Assembly (NCBI GenBank): GCA_937892155.1
Contig: CALAUG010000017.1
Coordinates: 1-38,414, forward strand
Direction of reading: 5' to 3'
DNA length: 38,414 bases
Origin: an uncultured Bacteroidales bacterium
GTDB lineage: Bacteria; Bacteroidota; Bacteroidia; Bacteroidales; UBA1715
Made by a program: the position numbers and the translations under genes. Positions within the stretch are counted from its first letter, which is position 1. Each line of letters begins with the position of its first letter. The notes beneath the pieces are model-generated. The model was not told where the DNA came from, made no database searches, and worked only from the letters and a program-made list of their open reading frames with translations. Below are positions 13,141 through 22,295 of this stretch, one piece after another.

Positions 13141-15003
13141 ATGGCGATTCTACAAGTCGAAAATATCACGAAATATTACGGAGAATATCTCCTGTTCGAT
13201 GATTTGTCATTTGTTGTTAATCGTGGTGAGCGTATTGCGTTGGTTGCCAAAAACGGCATGGGCAAGACGACGCTCATAAAAATCATTCTTGGTAAAGATA
13301 CAATTGAATCTGGACGGATTCTGTTTGAGCCAGACGTTTCTGTCGGCTATCTTGATCAGGATGCAGAATTGGAACCGACCTGTTCGGTGTACGAAGAAGT
13401 GTATTCCGCGAACGACAAGGTGTTGGCAGCAATGGCTGCATACGAGCAGGCGTTGGCTACTGGTGAGGAAAAAACGATTCAGAAGGCTGCGGATCAAATG
13501 GATTCTTCCGATGCGTGGAATTATGAAGCGCAGGTGAATCTCATCATTACAAAATTAGAATTGCCAGCTAAACAAAAAATATCATCGTTGTCGGGTGGAC
13601 AGCGAAAACGTGTCGCCCTGGCGAAAATTTTGATGCTCGCTCCAGATTTGCTGATACTCGATGAACCGACAAACCATTTGGATATCACTATTATTGAGTG
13701 GTTGGAAGAGTATCTCAAGAAAATAAAAAGCACTTTGTTCATTGTAACTCACGACAGATATTTTCTTGATCATGTGTGCGATACGATTCTTGAGCTGGAC
13801 AATAAGACTATGTATCGTTATTCGGGTAACTATGCTTATTTTCTGGAAAAGAAGCAGGAACGTTTGCAGGTTCAGTCTGCCGAGGTAACCAAAGCTAGAA
13901 ATTTAATGCGTAAGGAATTGGATTGGATGCGCCGACAGCCACAAGCCCGTGGAACCAAGGCCAAATATCGGATAGATGCGTTTTACGATTTAAAAGAAAA
14001 AGCTGAGATAGAGGTGGAAACTGGCAATTCAATGATTATTAATGTCGCAGGTCAATATCTTGGCAACAAAGTCGTGGATTTAAAAAGTATAGATAAATCG
14101 TTTGGCGATGCTAAAATATTGTCAAAAGTGACGTATTCCTTTCAAAAAGGGGAACGTGTCGGTATTATCGGCGAAAATGGCTGTGGCAAATCAACGTTGT
14201 TGAATATTATTACTCAACAATTGAAACAGGATGCCGGTACTGTAGACTGGGGCGACACACTTGCTATCGGCTATTATAAACAGGACGGCCTTCTGGGATG
14301 CGATGGCAAACACGTGATAGACGTTATAAAAGATATTTCGGATAAAATTGAACTGGAGAAAGGACATACGATTTCTGCAGCCCAATTCCTTGAACAGTGG
14401 AATTTTTCCCGCTCTGTCCAATATTTATATGTCTCAAAATTAAGCGGCGGCGAGAAAAAACGTCTATATTTGATGACAGTATTGATGCAAAAGCCGAATT
14501 TTCTCATTCTTGACGAGCCGACAAACGATCTGGATTTGTATACCATTCAGTTGCTGGAAGAATATCTGCTAAATTTTAAGGGATGCGTACTTGTCGTTTC
14601 ACACGACAGATTTTTCATAGATAAAGTGGCGGAACATCTGCTTGTTTTTAAAGGTAATGGTGAAGTTTCGGAATTTCCAGGCAATTATTCAGTATTTCGT
14701 GAACATGAAACAAAACGCTTGGCTGAACTGGAAAAATTAAAAGTTCCACAAGAAAAAGTTGCTGAAAAAAAATCAGAACCACGAAAGAAAAAAGGCTTGT
14801 CGTTTAAGGAACAACAGTTATTTAAACAAACAGAACAAGAAATTTCTGAATTGGAGAAGGAGAAACAAGAATTAGAATTATATTTGTCATCTGGGACGTT
14901 GGACCCAAAAGAATTAATGGAAAAATCAAATCGTATTGGCGAAGTTATTGCCTTGCTTGACGAAAAAGAAATGATTTGGCTTGAATTGAGTGAAAAAATG
15001 TAA
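13141..15003 (+). CDS. ABC-F family ATPase, Uup-like
   Basis: A 620-residue soluble protein with two ABC domains and no membrane segments. Domain 1 (~1-250) has Walker A AKNGMGKT (36-43), signature LSGGQRKR (~154) and Walker B LLILDEPTNHLD. The linker with the YFLEKKQERLQ helix and RRQPQARGTKAKYRI is the ABC-F P-site tRNA-interaction motif region. Domain 2 (~315-530) has GENGCGKST, LSGGEKKR and FLILDEPTNDLD. A charged C-terminal coiled coil (~565-620, rich in E, K and Q) is typical of Uup. ABC-F proteins act on the ribosome, relieving stalled translation or protecting against antibiotics; Uup-type proteins are housekeeping. It heads a three-gene cluster with the EF-hand protein (19-bp gap) and the di-heme peroxidase. 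Confidence 0.88.
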   Translation: MAILQVENITKYYGEYLLFDDLSFVVNRGERIALVAKNGMGKTTLIKIILGKDTIESGRILFEPDVSVGYLDQDAELEPTCSVYEEVYSANDKVLAAMAAYEQALATGEEKTIQKAADQMDSSDAWNYEAQVNLIITKLELPAKQKISSLSGGQRKRVALAKILMLAPDLLILDEPTNHLDITIIEWLEEYLKKIKSTLFIVTHDRYFLDHVCDTILELDNKTMYRYSGNYAYFLEKKQERLQVQSAEVTKARNLMRKELDWMRRQPQARGTKAKYRIDAFYDLKEKAEIEVETGNSMIINVAGQYLGNKVVDLKSIDKSFGDAKILSKVTYSFQKGERVGIIGENGCGKSTLLNIITQQLKQDAGTVDWGDTLAIGYYKQDGLLGCDGKHVIDVIKDISDKIELEKGHTISAAQFLEQWNFSRSVQYLYVSKLSGGEKKRLYLMTVLMQKPNFLILDEPTNDLDLYTIQLLEEYLLNFKGCVLVVSHDRFFIDKVAEHLLVFKGNGEVSEFPGNYSVFREHETKRLAELEKLKVPQEKVAEKKSEPRKKKGLSFKEQQLFKQTEQEISELEKEKQELELYLSSGTLDPKELMEKSNRIGEVIALLDEKEMIWLELSEKM

Positions 15004-15022
15004 ATAATTTAAATACAGTACT

Positions 15023-17266
15023 ATGGCAAAAGAAAAATACGAATGGAAGTATGCCAGTGTGGGAGGTGTTACTCGTGTAGATATTCAGACGGGAGAGGAC
15101 ATTGCACATTTGGATGAATTGGACCAAAAAATGTGGACGGTATTGAGTTGTCCTGTTAAAGGTCTTGAAATTGACGAGCAGACACTTGCAATGATTGATG
15201 CTGATGGCGATGGCAAAATCCGTGTTGATGAAGTCCGTAACGCTGCAAAATGGATGACGAAAGTCTTGAAAAATCCTGATTTGCTTTTGAAGCAAGAAGA
15301 TACAATCGCCTTGGAAGATCTTAACCAAGATGATGAAGACGGTAAAAAATTGTATGATTCTGCGAAACAAATTTTATCAAATCTTGAATTAGAAAAAGAT
15401 AGTATTTCTGTTGCCGATACTGCCGACAGCATTGCAATTTTTGCCAAAACTAAATTCAACGGTGATGGTGTTATTACAGAAAATTCAACGGATGACGAAA
15501 GCTTGAAGAATGTAATTGCGTCGTGTATGAAAACTATTGGCGTCAGCGCAGATAGAAGCGGTGTTGATGGTGTTAACGCCGAACAAGTAGAAGCTTTTTA
15601 CACTAACTGCAATGACTATGTTACATGGTTTACAAGCGAAGATGCAAATAAAGAAACCGTTTTTCCATACGGTGATAATACAGCTGCCGCACTTGATGCT
15701 TATAATGCATTGAAGGAAAAAGTTGATGATTTCTTTGTGCGTTGCAAATTAATTGCATTTAATGGAGATTCTGCTGCGGCATTGGATGTTTCTGTTGCAA
15801 GAATGGAAGCTATCAGCGATAAGAATTTGTCTGCTTGTGCCGACGAAATTGCAACATATCCATTGGCTCGTGTAAACAATAAAATGGAATTGCCATTGAA
15901 TGGTGGCATAAATCCGGCTTGGCAGGCTGCTTTTGCTAATTTAAAAGCATTGGTATTTGATGTAGATTTTGCAAAACAAGACTCAATTACCGAAAAAGAC
16001 TGGAATGCAATAGGAGCAAAATTTGCCGCATTTGAAGCTTGGAAAGGAGCGAAGAAAGGCGAAGTTGTTGAATCGTTGGGTGTTGATGCAATCAAAGACA
16101 TCGTTAAAAAGAACGAAAAAGATGCTTTACTTGCATTGATTGAACAAGACAAAGCTTTGGAAGCACAGGCAAATGAAATTCAATCTGTTAATAAATTGAC
16201 TCACTTGTACAGAGACCTGTACAAATTGATTAAGAACTACGTTACATTCTCGGATTTCTACACACGTGACGAAGAAAACAAGGCAATATTCCAAGCTGGT
16301 ACATTGTTCATTGACCAACGTAGTTGCGATTTATGTATTAAAGTGAGCGATATGGGCAAACACAATACTATGGCTACATATAGCGGTATGTATTTGTTGT
16401 ATTGCGACTGTCATTCAAAACAAAAGAATGAAACTATGACTATTGCCGCTGTTATGACAGATGGCGATGTTAATGATTTGATAGTAGGAAAGAATTGTAT
16501 TTTCTACGACAGAAATGGTTTGGATTGGGATGCGGTTGTTGTAAAAATTATTGATAATCCAATCAGTATTCGTCAGGCTTTCTGGTCTCCATATCGAAAA
16601 TTTGGTAAATGGGTTACTGATTTGATTAACAAGTCAGCAGCAGAAAAAGATTCTAAATCGTTTGACGATATGACAGCGAAGGTTTCTACACAAGCAGCTG
16701 CTGTGCCTGCCGATGGAACAGCTCCTGCTCCGGCACAACCATTTGATATTGCTAAGTTTGCCGGTATTTTTGCTGCCATAGGTATGGCTTTAGGCTTCTT
16801 GGGCTCGTTCTGCGTAAGTGTTGTTTCTGGATTCGCTCAGTTGTCTTGGTGGCAAGTTATATTAGTGTTCATTGCAATTTTATTGGTTATTTCTGGTCCT
16901 GCAATGGTTATGGCGTGGTTGAAATTGCGTAAACGTAATTTGGCTCCGCTGTTGGATGCCAACGGCTGGGCAATTAACGCCCGTGCATATGTAAACATTG
17001 CATTTGGCGCAACATTGACAAAAATGGCACAATTTCCAACAGTTGCATTACAAGATCCGTTTGCAAAGAAAGGAATGCCGCTTTGGAAAAAATTATTGAT
17101 TGTAATAGTTATTTTGGCTATCGTTGCTGGGGTTTTATACTACTTCAATATATGGCCATTTAACTGTACAGATGCCGAAGCTGTAGAAACAGCTGCTGAT
17201 ACTCTCGGCACTGTAAATGATACTTTACAAACTGTGGCAGATACAGCTGCAGCAGTTGTGGAATAA
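15023..17266 (+). CDS. Large EF-hand membrane protein of unknown function
   Basis: A 747-residue protein, not assigned to a characterised family. There is no signal peptide. Residues 59-70 (DADGDGKIRVDE) are a canonical EF-hand calcium loop; a second, degenerate D/N-rich loop lies near 146-155 (NGDGVITENS). The middle (~160-420) is helical and rich in Ala, Lys and Glu. A four-Cys cluster follows: CDLC at 435-438 and CDC at 461-463, a possible metal site. After a Pro/Ala linker (~556-574) come hydrophobic segments at ~578-602, ~609-632 and ~688-708, then a short acidic tail. A large cytosolic N-terminal part anchored by C-terminal helices is inferred. It lies between the ABC-F gene and the di-heme peroxidase gene (1-base gap), so co-expression is very likely. 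Homologues annotated as hypothetical would be expected in Bacteroidales. Confidence 0.8.
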   Translation: MAKEKYEWKYASVGGVTRVDIQTGEDIAHLDELDQKMWTVLSCPVKGLEIDEQTLAMIDADGDGKIRVDEVRNAAKWMTKVLKNPDLLLKQEDTIALEDLNQDDEDGKKLYDSAKQILSNLELEKDSISVADTADSIAIFAKTKFNGDGVITENSTDDESLKNVIASCMKTIGVSADRSGVDGVNAEQVEAFYTNCNDYVTWFTSEDANKETVFPYGDNTAAALDAYNALKEKVDDFFVRCKLIAFNGDSAAALDVSVARMEAISDKNLSACADEIATYPLARVNNKMELPLNGGINPAWQAAFANLKALVFDVDFAKQDSITEKDWNAIGAKFAAFEAWKGAKKGEVVESLGVDAIKDIVKKNEKDALLALIEQDKALEAQANEIQSVNKLTHLYRDLYKLIKNYVTFSDFYTRDEENKAIFQAGTLFIDQRSCDLCIKVSDMGKHNTMATYSGMYLLYCDCHSKQKNETMTIAAVMTDGDVNDLIVGKNCIFYDRNGLDWDAVVVKIIDNPISIRQAFWSPYRKFGKWVTDLINKSAAEKDSKSFDDMTAKVSTQAAAVPADGTAPAPAQPFDIAKFAGIFAAIGMALGFLGSFCVSVVSGFAQLSWWQVILVFIAILLVISGPAMVMAWLKLRKRNLAPLLDANGWAINARAYVNIAFGATLTKMAQFPTVALQDPFAKKGMPLWKKLLIVIVILAIVAGVLYYFNIWPFNCTDAEAVETAADTLGTVNDTLQTVADTAAAVVE

Positions 17267-17267
17267 T

Positions 17268-18473
17268 ATGAATACTACATTGACACATAGGAGCCAGCGA
17301 ATTATTTCGTTGGCTCTTTTGTTTTGTGTCAATGTGTTTGCGGTTGCATATATTGCAACGGATAAAAAATCCAAAACAAAACCAACACCATACACGTTCC
17401 CTGTTGCGTATGCAAAGGATTATATGAACATTCCAGCCGACAATCCTATGACGGATGAAGGGGTGGAACTGGGACGGTACTTATTTTATGATGGACGGCT
17501 TTCTGGTCGTACCGATAGCTTGATGTCGTGTGCATCGTGCCACAAGCAATCAAAATCGTTTGAATGTGGCATGGATCATCCGTTGTACAAAGGTGGTAAA
17601 ACGTTTGGACTGACGGGCATTCCAACGCCGCACGTCATGATGCCATTGATAAATTTGGTTTGGATTAATGAAGGTTATATGTGGAATGGAATGGTGTGTG
17701 AAAATAATGAAACCTACGGTGGTCGATACGGGGTACCTATCAGCAAGGAATTTCATCAAAAAAATATAGAGTCATTTGTATGGATGATGATTGTTGCTCC
17801 GCACGAGTGTAATGGCTCCATAGAACAATCGGTCAGTGTAATCCGTTCTATACCAATGTATCCTCCAATGTTTAAAAAAGCATTTGGTGACGAAGAAATC
17901 AATATTGATAGAATTTCCAAAGCAATAGCACAATTCGTCCGTTCATTAGTGTCGTTTGATTCTAAGTTTGATAGATTTATGCGTGGAGAGATTCAGCTGA
18001 CGGAATCGGAGAGAAGAGGATTCTATATTTTTGAAACAGAAAAAGGTGACTGTTTTCATTGCCACGGATCGCCAGCACTACCGTTATGGACAACAAATAT
18101 GTTTATGAATAATGCGAAGGATGAAAATTTTGCAGATAAAAACGACCGTTCGTCATTTACGAAAAATCAGATGGACAAGGGAAAATATAGAGTTCCAACG
18201 CTTCGTAATGTAGAGTTTACAGCACCTTATATGCACGATGGAAGATTCAAAACTTTGGATGAAGTGCTGGACTTTTATAATTCGGGATTAAAACGTTCAC
18301 CGTATGTTGATCCGTTGATGATAGGAGTTAATCATGGGGGTATGCATTTAACAGATGAAGAAATACAAGACTTAAAAGCATTTATATTGACGTTGTCGGA
18401 TACAAATTTTTTGGTAAATCCGAAGTATTCAAATCCTTGTCCTGACAATCCTTATTTTATCTCTGATAAATAA
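17268..18473 (+). CDS. Di-heme cytochrome c peroxidase (MauG/CcpA-like)
   Basis: A 401-residue protein started at the ATG one base after the EF-hand gene's stop; an earlier in-frame ATG would overlap that gene heavily and spoil the signal/anchor. Residues ~11-30 (RIISLALLFCVNVFAVAYIA) form a signal anchor, placing the enzyme in the periplasm. Two heme-c sites are present: CASCH (88-92) and CFHCH (262-266), the spacing of bacterial di-heme peroxidases. YMHDGRFKTLDEVLDFYNSG near residue 325 is the conserved C-terminal motif of the family. The enzyme would reduce hydrogen peroxide with electrons from periplasmic or membrane donors. Maturation needs a cytochrome c assembly system not present in this window. 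Last gene of the ABC-F cluster. Confidence 0.9.
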   Translation: MNTTLTHRSQRIISLALLFCVNVFAVAYIATDKKSKTKPTPYTFPVAYAKDYMNIPADNPMTDEGVELGRYLFYDGRLSGRTDSLMSCASCHKQSKSFECGMDHPLYKGGKTFGLTGIPTPHVMMPLINLVWINEGYMWNGMVCENNETYGGRYGVPISKEFHQKNIESFVWMMIVAPHECNGSIEQSVSVIRSIPMYPPMFKKAFGDEEINIDRISKAIAQFVRSLVSFDSKFDRFMRGEIQLTESERRGFYIFETEKGDCFHCHGSPALPLWTTNMFMNNAKDENFADKNDRSSFTKNQMDKGKYRVPTLRNVEFTAPYMHDGRFKTLDEVLDFYNSGLKRSPYVDPLMIGVNHGGMHLTDEEIQDLKAFILTLSDTNFLVNPKYSNPCPDNPYFISDK

Positions 18474-18506
18474 CCGCATTGTCAACTGAAAACAGCCGAC
18501 TTTTTA

Positions 18507-18514
18507 TATATTTG
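18507..18514 (+). promoter_or_regulatory. -7 box upstream of ugd
   Basis: TATATTTG, 26 bases before the preferred ATG at 18541. No good -33 box at the usual distance was seen. Confidence 0.55.
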
Positions 18515-18540
18515 CTATTAGTTTCAATTTAATGTCATAT

Positions 18541-19797
18541 ATGAAAATAGCAGTTGCAGGAACAGGTTATGTTGGTTTAAGTATTGCAACGTTGATGGCA
18601 CAACATCACGAAGTTGTTGCAGTAGATGTAATTCAAGAAAAAATAGACAAAATCAACAATAAAATTTCGCCAATTCAAGATGAATATATAGAAAAATACC
18701 TTGCCGAAAAATCTTTGAATTTGGTTGCGACCTTGGATGGTAAATCCGCTTACGCAAATGCTGATTTTGTCGTTGTTGCCGCACCAACAAACTACGATGC
18801 GACCAAAAATTATTTTGATACAAGTCACGTAGAAGAAGTTGTTGATTTAGTGCTTTCTGTTAATCCTCAGGCTGTTATGGTTATTAAGTCAACCATACCT
18901 GTTGGTTACTGTGAGCATTTGTACAAAAAGTACGGCAAATCATTACGTTTGTTATTTGCACCAGAATTTTTAAGAGAAAGTAAGGCATTGTACGACAATT
19001 TATATCCATCGCGCATTATTGTCGGTTATCCAACTGCTGAATTGTGTAATGATGCAGATTTGTTGAAGGCAAAAGCAGAAGAATTCGCTGGATTACTGCA
19101 GGAAGGTGCAATAAAAGAGAATATTGATACATTGTATATGGGTCTTACCGAAGCAGAGGCCGTGAAGTTGTTTGCAAATACCTACTTGGCGCTTCGTGTC
19201 AGTTATTTTAATGAACTTGATACGTATGCAGAAATGAAAGGACTTGACACTCAAGCGATTATAAAAGGTGTTAGTCTGGATCCACGTATTGGTAATCATT
19301 ACAATAACCCAAGTTTCGGGTATGGCGGTTATTGTTTGCCCAAAGATACCAAACAATTGTTGGCAAACTATGCCGATGTTCCTGAGAATCTAATACAGGC
19401 TATCGTTGAAAGTAACAGAACCCGTAAGGATTTTATTGCCGACAGAGTATTGCACATGGCCGGCTATTATGATTATTATAATTGTGGAGATTTTGATGCA
19501 TCTCAGGAAAAAGAGTGCGTAATTGGAGTGTATCGTCTTACGATGAAAAGCAATTCCGATAATTTCCGTCAAAGTTCCATACAGGGAGTTATGAAGCGAA
19601 TTAAAGCTAAAGGTGCACAAATTATTATTTATGAACCGACATTGGATAATGGAAGCACATTTTTCGGCAGCAAAGTAGTAAACGATATAGAAGAATTTAA
19701 ATCACTGTCACAAGCTATTATTGCTAACAGATATGATTCTTGTTTGGACGACGTTGCACAAAAAGTCTACACGAGAGATATTTTTAGAAGAGACTAA
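18541..19797 (+). CDS. ugd: UDP-glucose 6-dehydrogenase
   Basis: A 418-residue enzyme; the ATG at 18541 (MKIAVAGTGYVGLS) is preferred over one three codons earlier because it places the NAD-binding strand at the very N-terminus. The Rossmann motif GTGYVG opens the protein. VVAAPTNYD and KSTIPVGYC are family segments, APEFLRESKALYDN is the substrate/hinge region, and FGYGGYCLPKDT contains the catalytic Cys (265). It oxidises UDP-glucose to UDP-glucuronate with two NAD+ for capsule or surface polysaccharide. Length fits the short bacterial class (~390-420). It is followed after 52 bp by mannose-6-phosphate isomerase, which suggests a sugar-nucleotide supply pair, although the gap is filled by 7-bp repeats. 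Confidence 0.92.
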   Translation: MKIAVAGTGYVGLSIATLMAQHHEVVAVDVIQEKIDKINNKISPIQDEYIEKYLAEKSLNLVATLDGKSAYANADFVVVAAPTNYDATKNYFDTSHVEEVVDLVLSVNPQAVMVIKSTIPVGYCEHLYKKYGKSLRLLFAPEFLRESKALYDNLYPSRIIVGYPTAELCNDADLLKAKAEEFAGLLQEGAIKENIDTLYMGLTEAEAVKLFANTYLALRVSYFNELDTYAEMKGLDTQAIIKGVSLDPRIGNHYNNPSFGYGGYCLPKDTKQLLANYADVPENLIQAIVESNRTRKDFIADRVLHMAGYYDYYNCGDFDASQEKECVIGVYRLTMKSNSDNFRQSSIQGVMKRIKAKGAQIIIYEPTLDNGSTFFGSKVVNDIEEFKSLSQAIIANRYDSCLDDVAQKVYTRDIFRRD

Positions 19798-19800
19798 TTA

Positions 19801-19849
19801 GAGTTAAGAATTAAGAGTTAAGAGTTAAGAATTACCATTAATCATTAAT
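19801..19849. repeat. Two adjoining 7-bp arrays between ugd and manA
   Basis: GAGTTAA, GAATTAA, GAGTTAA, GAGTTAA, GAATTAC (19801-19835) is followed directly by CATTAAT twice (19836-19849), which touches the manA start codon. The first set uses the same heptads as 407-511. Confidence 0.9.
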
Positions 19850-20827
19850 ATGCTTTATCCGTTAAAATTCAAACATATATACAAAGACAAAATATGGGGA
19901 GGTAACCGCTTTTCAGAAATCTTACAGCGCAAGGATGGTAATTCTTTGCAATGTGGCGAAAGCTGGGAAATATCTGCTGTACAGGATTCAATTTCCGTTG
20001 TTTCTAATGGTTTCCTAAAAGGTAATGATCTTCAGGAAATTATAGAAGTATATATGGATGAACTTGTAGGGCAAAAGGTATATGAAAAATTCGGAATAGA
20101 GTTTCCACTATTAATCAAGTTTCTTGACACCAACGATGTTCTTTCGGTACAGGTTCACCCAAACGACGAAGTGGCAAAAGAACGTCATAATGCATACGGC
20201 AAGACAGAAATGTGGTATGTGATGGATGCTGCAAAATCCGCAAAGATTTTTGTTGGATTTGAAAAAGATTCATCTAAACAAGAATTTAAACAAGCTGTTG
20301 AAAATCAGAATGTAGAGAATTTGTTGCATCACGAATGTGTAGAAAAAGGAAATGTTTTTTATTTGCCGGCTGGTTGTGTTCACGCTATAGGAGAAGGTCT
20401 ATTAATAGCGGAAATACAACAAACTTCGGATGTCACGTATAGAATATACGATTGGAACCGTGTTGATGATAAGGGAAATCAGCGAGAGTTGCATGTCAAT
20501 CTTGCCTTGGATGTAATTGATTATAAAGCACATCGTGACAATAAAAAGAACTATGAGGCGCGTAACAACAGCACTGAAGAATTAGTGAATTGTCCATATT
20601 TTACAACTAATTTGATTCAGTTTAATGAAACCGTTGTTAAAGATTACTATGCCATTGATTCTTTTGTGATTTATATGTGTGTGGAGGGTTCCGCAACAAT
20701 TAATTTCGGTGGTGATTATGAAGAATTAATCACAAAAGGTGAGACAGTCTTAATTCCTGCGTCGCTTCACACAATAGAATTAACTCCTCAAGGAGACACC
20801 AAAATTCTGGAAATCTATATAAAATAA
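19850..20827 (+). CDS. manA: Mannose-6-phosphate isomerase, class I
   Basis: A 325-residue cupin enzyme. IWGGNRF and GESWEISAV at the N-terminus, the zinc-binding QVHPND (~103-108), GKTEMWYVM (Glu ligand) and CVHAIGEGLLIAEIQQ (~177-192, His ligand) are all in place; YRIYDWNR is the conserved active-site segment. It interconverts mannose-6-phosphate and fructose-6-phosphate for GDP-mannose and related sugars. The length corresponds to the compact (~320-residue) bacterial type. The DUF3109 gene begins 5 bp downstream. The start codon abuts a pair of CATTAAT repeats rather than a Shine-Dalgarno sequence. Confidence 0.92.
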   Translation: MLYPLKFKHIYKDKIWGGNRFSEILQRKDGNSLQCGESWEISAVQDSISVVSNGFLKGNDLQEIIEVYMDELVGQKVYEKFGIEFPLLIKFLDTNDVLSVQVHPNDEVAKERHNAYGKTEMWYVMDAAKSAKIFVGFEKDSSKQEFKQAVENQNVENLLHHECVEKGNVFYLPAGCVHAIGEGLLIAEIQQTSDVTYRIYDWNRVDDKGNQRELHVNLALDVIDYKAHRDNKKNYEARNNSTEELVNCPYFTTNLIQFNETVVKDYYAIDSFVIYMCVEGSATINFGGDYEELITKGETVLIPASLHTIELTPQGDTKILEIYIK

Positions 20828-20832
20828 TATCT

Positions 20833-21420
20833 ATGATACAAATTGGCAATCAAATTGTCAGCCTTGATGTTCTTGAAAAAGAATTTTGTTGCGATCTATC
20901 CAAATGTAAAGGTATTTGTTGCATAGAAGGTGATGCCGGTGCGCCATTGACTGAAGAAGAAGTGGCAGCCTATCAGGAAAATCTCCCAAAAATTCTTCCG
21001 TACGTTCCTGAAAAGAATCAAAAAGTATTGCAAGATAAAGGAGTTTTTTATTTTGACGAGGAAGGTGAACGGGTTACTATGTTGGTCGACAATGCAGAAT
21101 GTGCTTTTGTAGAGCATAAAGATGGTATGCTATTCTGCGGAATAGAACACGCATTTAGAGATGGAAAAATTGATGTGCAAAAACCTATTTCCTGTCATTT
21201 GTATCCAATTCGTTGCCATCAGTATCATGATTTTGAGGCACTTAATTATGAAAAATGGTCTATTTGTTCCGATGCATTGTGCAAAGGACAACAAGAAAAG
21301 ATAAGAGTATATCAATTCTTAAAAGAACCTCTTGTCCGGAAATACGGTGAAGAATGGTACAATGAATTGTGCGAAATCGCAGAACAATGGGAAAAACAAA
21401 AGAAAACGGAAAAACGTTAA
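20833..21420 (+). CDS. DUF3109 (YkgJ-like cysteine cluster) protein
   Basis: A 195-residue soluble protein with a Cys-rich signature: CCDLSKCKGICC near residues 19-30, then single Cys in NAECAFV, LFCGIEH, SCHLYPIRC and SICSDALC. This pattern matches DUF3109, related to the YkgJ zinc/iron-sulfur cluster proteins, and suggests a bound metal. Enzymatic function is unknown. It follows manA by 5 bp. Its TAA stop interlocks with the stop of the convergent cysE gene in the four bases TTAA at 21417-21420, leaving no room for a terminator between them. Confidence 0.85.
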   Translation: MIQIGNQIVSLDVLEKEFCCDLSKCKGICCIEGDAGAPLTEEEVAAYQENLPKILPYVPEKNQKVLQDKGVFYFDEEGERVTMLVDNAECAFVEHKDGMLFCGIEHAFRDGKIDVQKPISCHLYPIRCHQYHDFEALNYEKWSICSDALCKGQQEKIRVYQFLKEPLVRKYGEEWYNELCEIAEQWEKQKKTEKR

Positions 21421-22295
21421 TTCTTTTGTGAATACAACACTTTGGTATTTGGCTCAACATCGTGCGTAACCCATACGTTAGCACCGATAATGGCACCTTT
21501 CCCAATAGTAATCCTTCCTAGTAATGTCGCATTAGAATAAATAATTACGTCATCTTCTACAATAGGATGACGAGGAATTCCCTTGATTGGATTGCCATTT
21601 TCGTCCAATGGAAAATTCTTTGCTCCCAATGTAACACCCTGATATAATTGTACGTGATTACCTATAATACAAGTAGCTCCAATAACAACACCAGTACCAT
21701 GATCTATGGTAAAATATTCACCAATTTGCGCTGCCGGATGAATGTCAATTCCTGTCGCAGAATGTGCCATTTCCGTAATAATACGAGGAATTAAAGGTAC
21801 ATTTAGTTTAAGAAGTTCATGCGCGGTGCGATAGTGCAACAACGTTTTTATAACAGGATAACAGAAGATTATTTCACCAAATGATTTTGCTGCCGGGTCA
21901 CCGTTATATGCCGCCTGAATGTCAAGTGATAGCATTTTACGGATATATGGCAGTTTTTGAATAAATGCAACAGAAATATTTTCTGCTTTTATACGTGATT
22001 CTTCGGACGTAAGTCCCTCACCGTCGAACAACAAACCTCTTTGAATTTGTTGCGAAAGCATAGGGAAGAGCTTGTCAACATTGACGCCTGTGTAAAATTC
22101 AATTGTATCGGAACAAATAATATCTTTTCCAAAATATCCCGGGAAAATAATTTCCTGAATAGTTTCCACAATTTTTGCCAACTCCTGTACCGACGGCATT
22201 GGGCAGTCTCTATGCGATTGGTGGCAAACTGAATTATATGAGTCAGGTGATGAAAGTTCCTGAATTGTCTGCAATATCTGTTTTTTAGTTTCCAT
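21417..22295 (-). CDS. cysE: Serine O-acetyltransferase
   Basis: A 292-residue enzyme with an N-terminal helical region (~1-165) and a C-terminal left-handed beta-helix of hexapeptide repeats (GIDIHPAAQIGEYFTIDHGTGVVIGATCIIGN ... GKGAIIGANVWVTHDV, described by segments). The active-site His lies in IDHGTG, and the substrate loop is NFPLDENGNPIKG. It acetylates serine from acetyl-CoA as the first step of cysteine synthesis. The N-terminal part is longer than in E. coli CysE and recalls the EpsC-type enzymes. Its ATG overlaps the stop codon of RNase R by one base (TAATG), so translation is coupled. No cysK is visible nearby. The 3' end interlocks with the convergent DUF3109 gene. Confidence 0.9.
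   Translation of the reverse strand: METKKQILQTIQELSSPDSYNSVCHQSHRDCPMPSVQELAKIVETIQEIIFPGYFGKDIICSDTIEFYTGVNVDKLFPMLSQQIQRGLLFDGEGLTSEESRIKAENISVAFIQKLPYIRKMLSLDIQAAYNGDPAAKSFGEIIFCYPVIKTLLHYRTAHELLKLNVPLIPRIITEMAHSATGIDIHPAAQIGEYFTIDHGTGVVIGATCIIGNHVQLYQGVTLGAKNFPLDENGNPIKGIPRHPIVEDDVIIYSNATLLGRITIGKGAIIGANVWVTHDVEPNTKVLYSQKN

Noticed and set aside
13141..13290. First Walker A of the ABC-F protein has Ala in place of the first Gly (AKNGMGKT)
   Set aside because: The catalytic GKT core is intact, and as far as I recall this substitution is common in Bacteroidota ABC-F proteins, so it is not taken as a defect.
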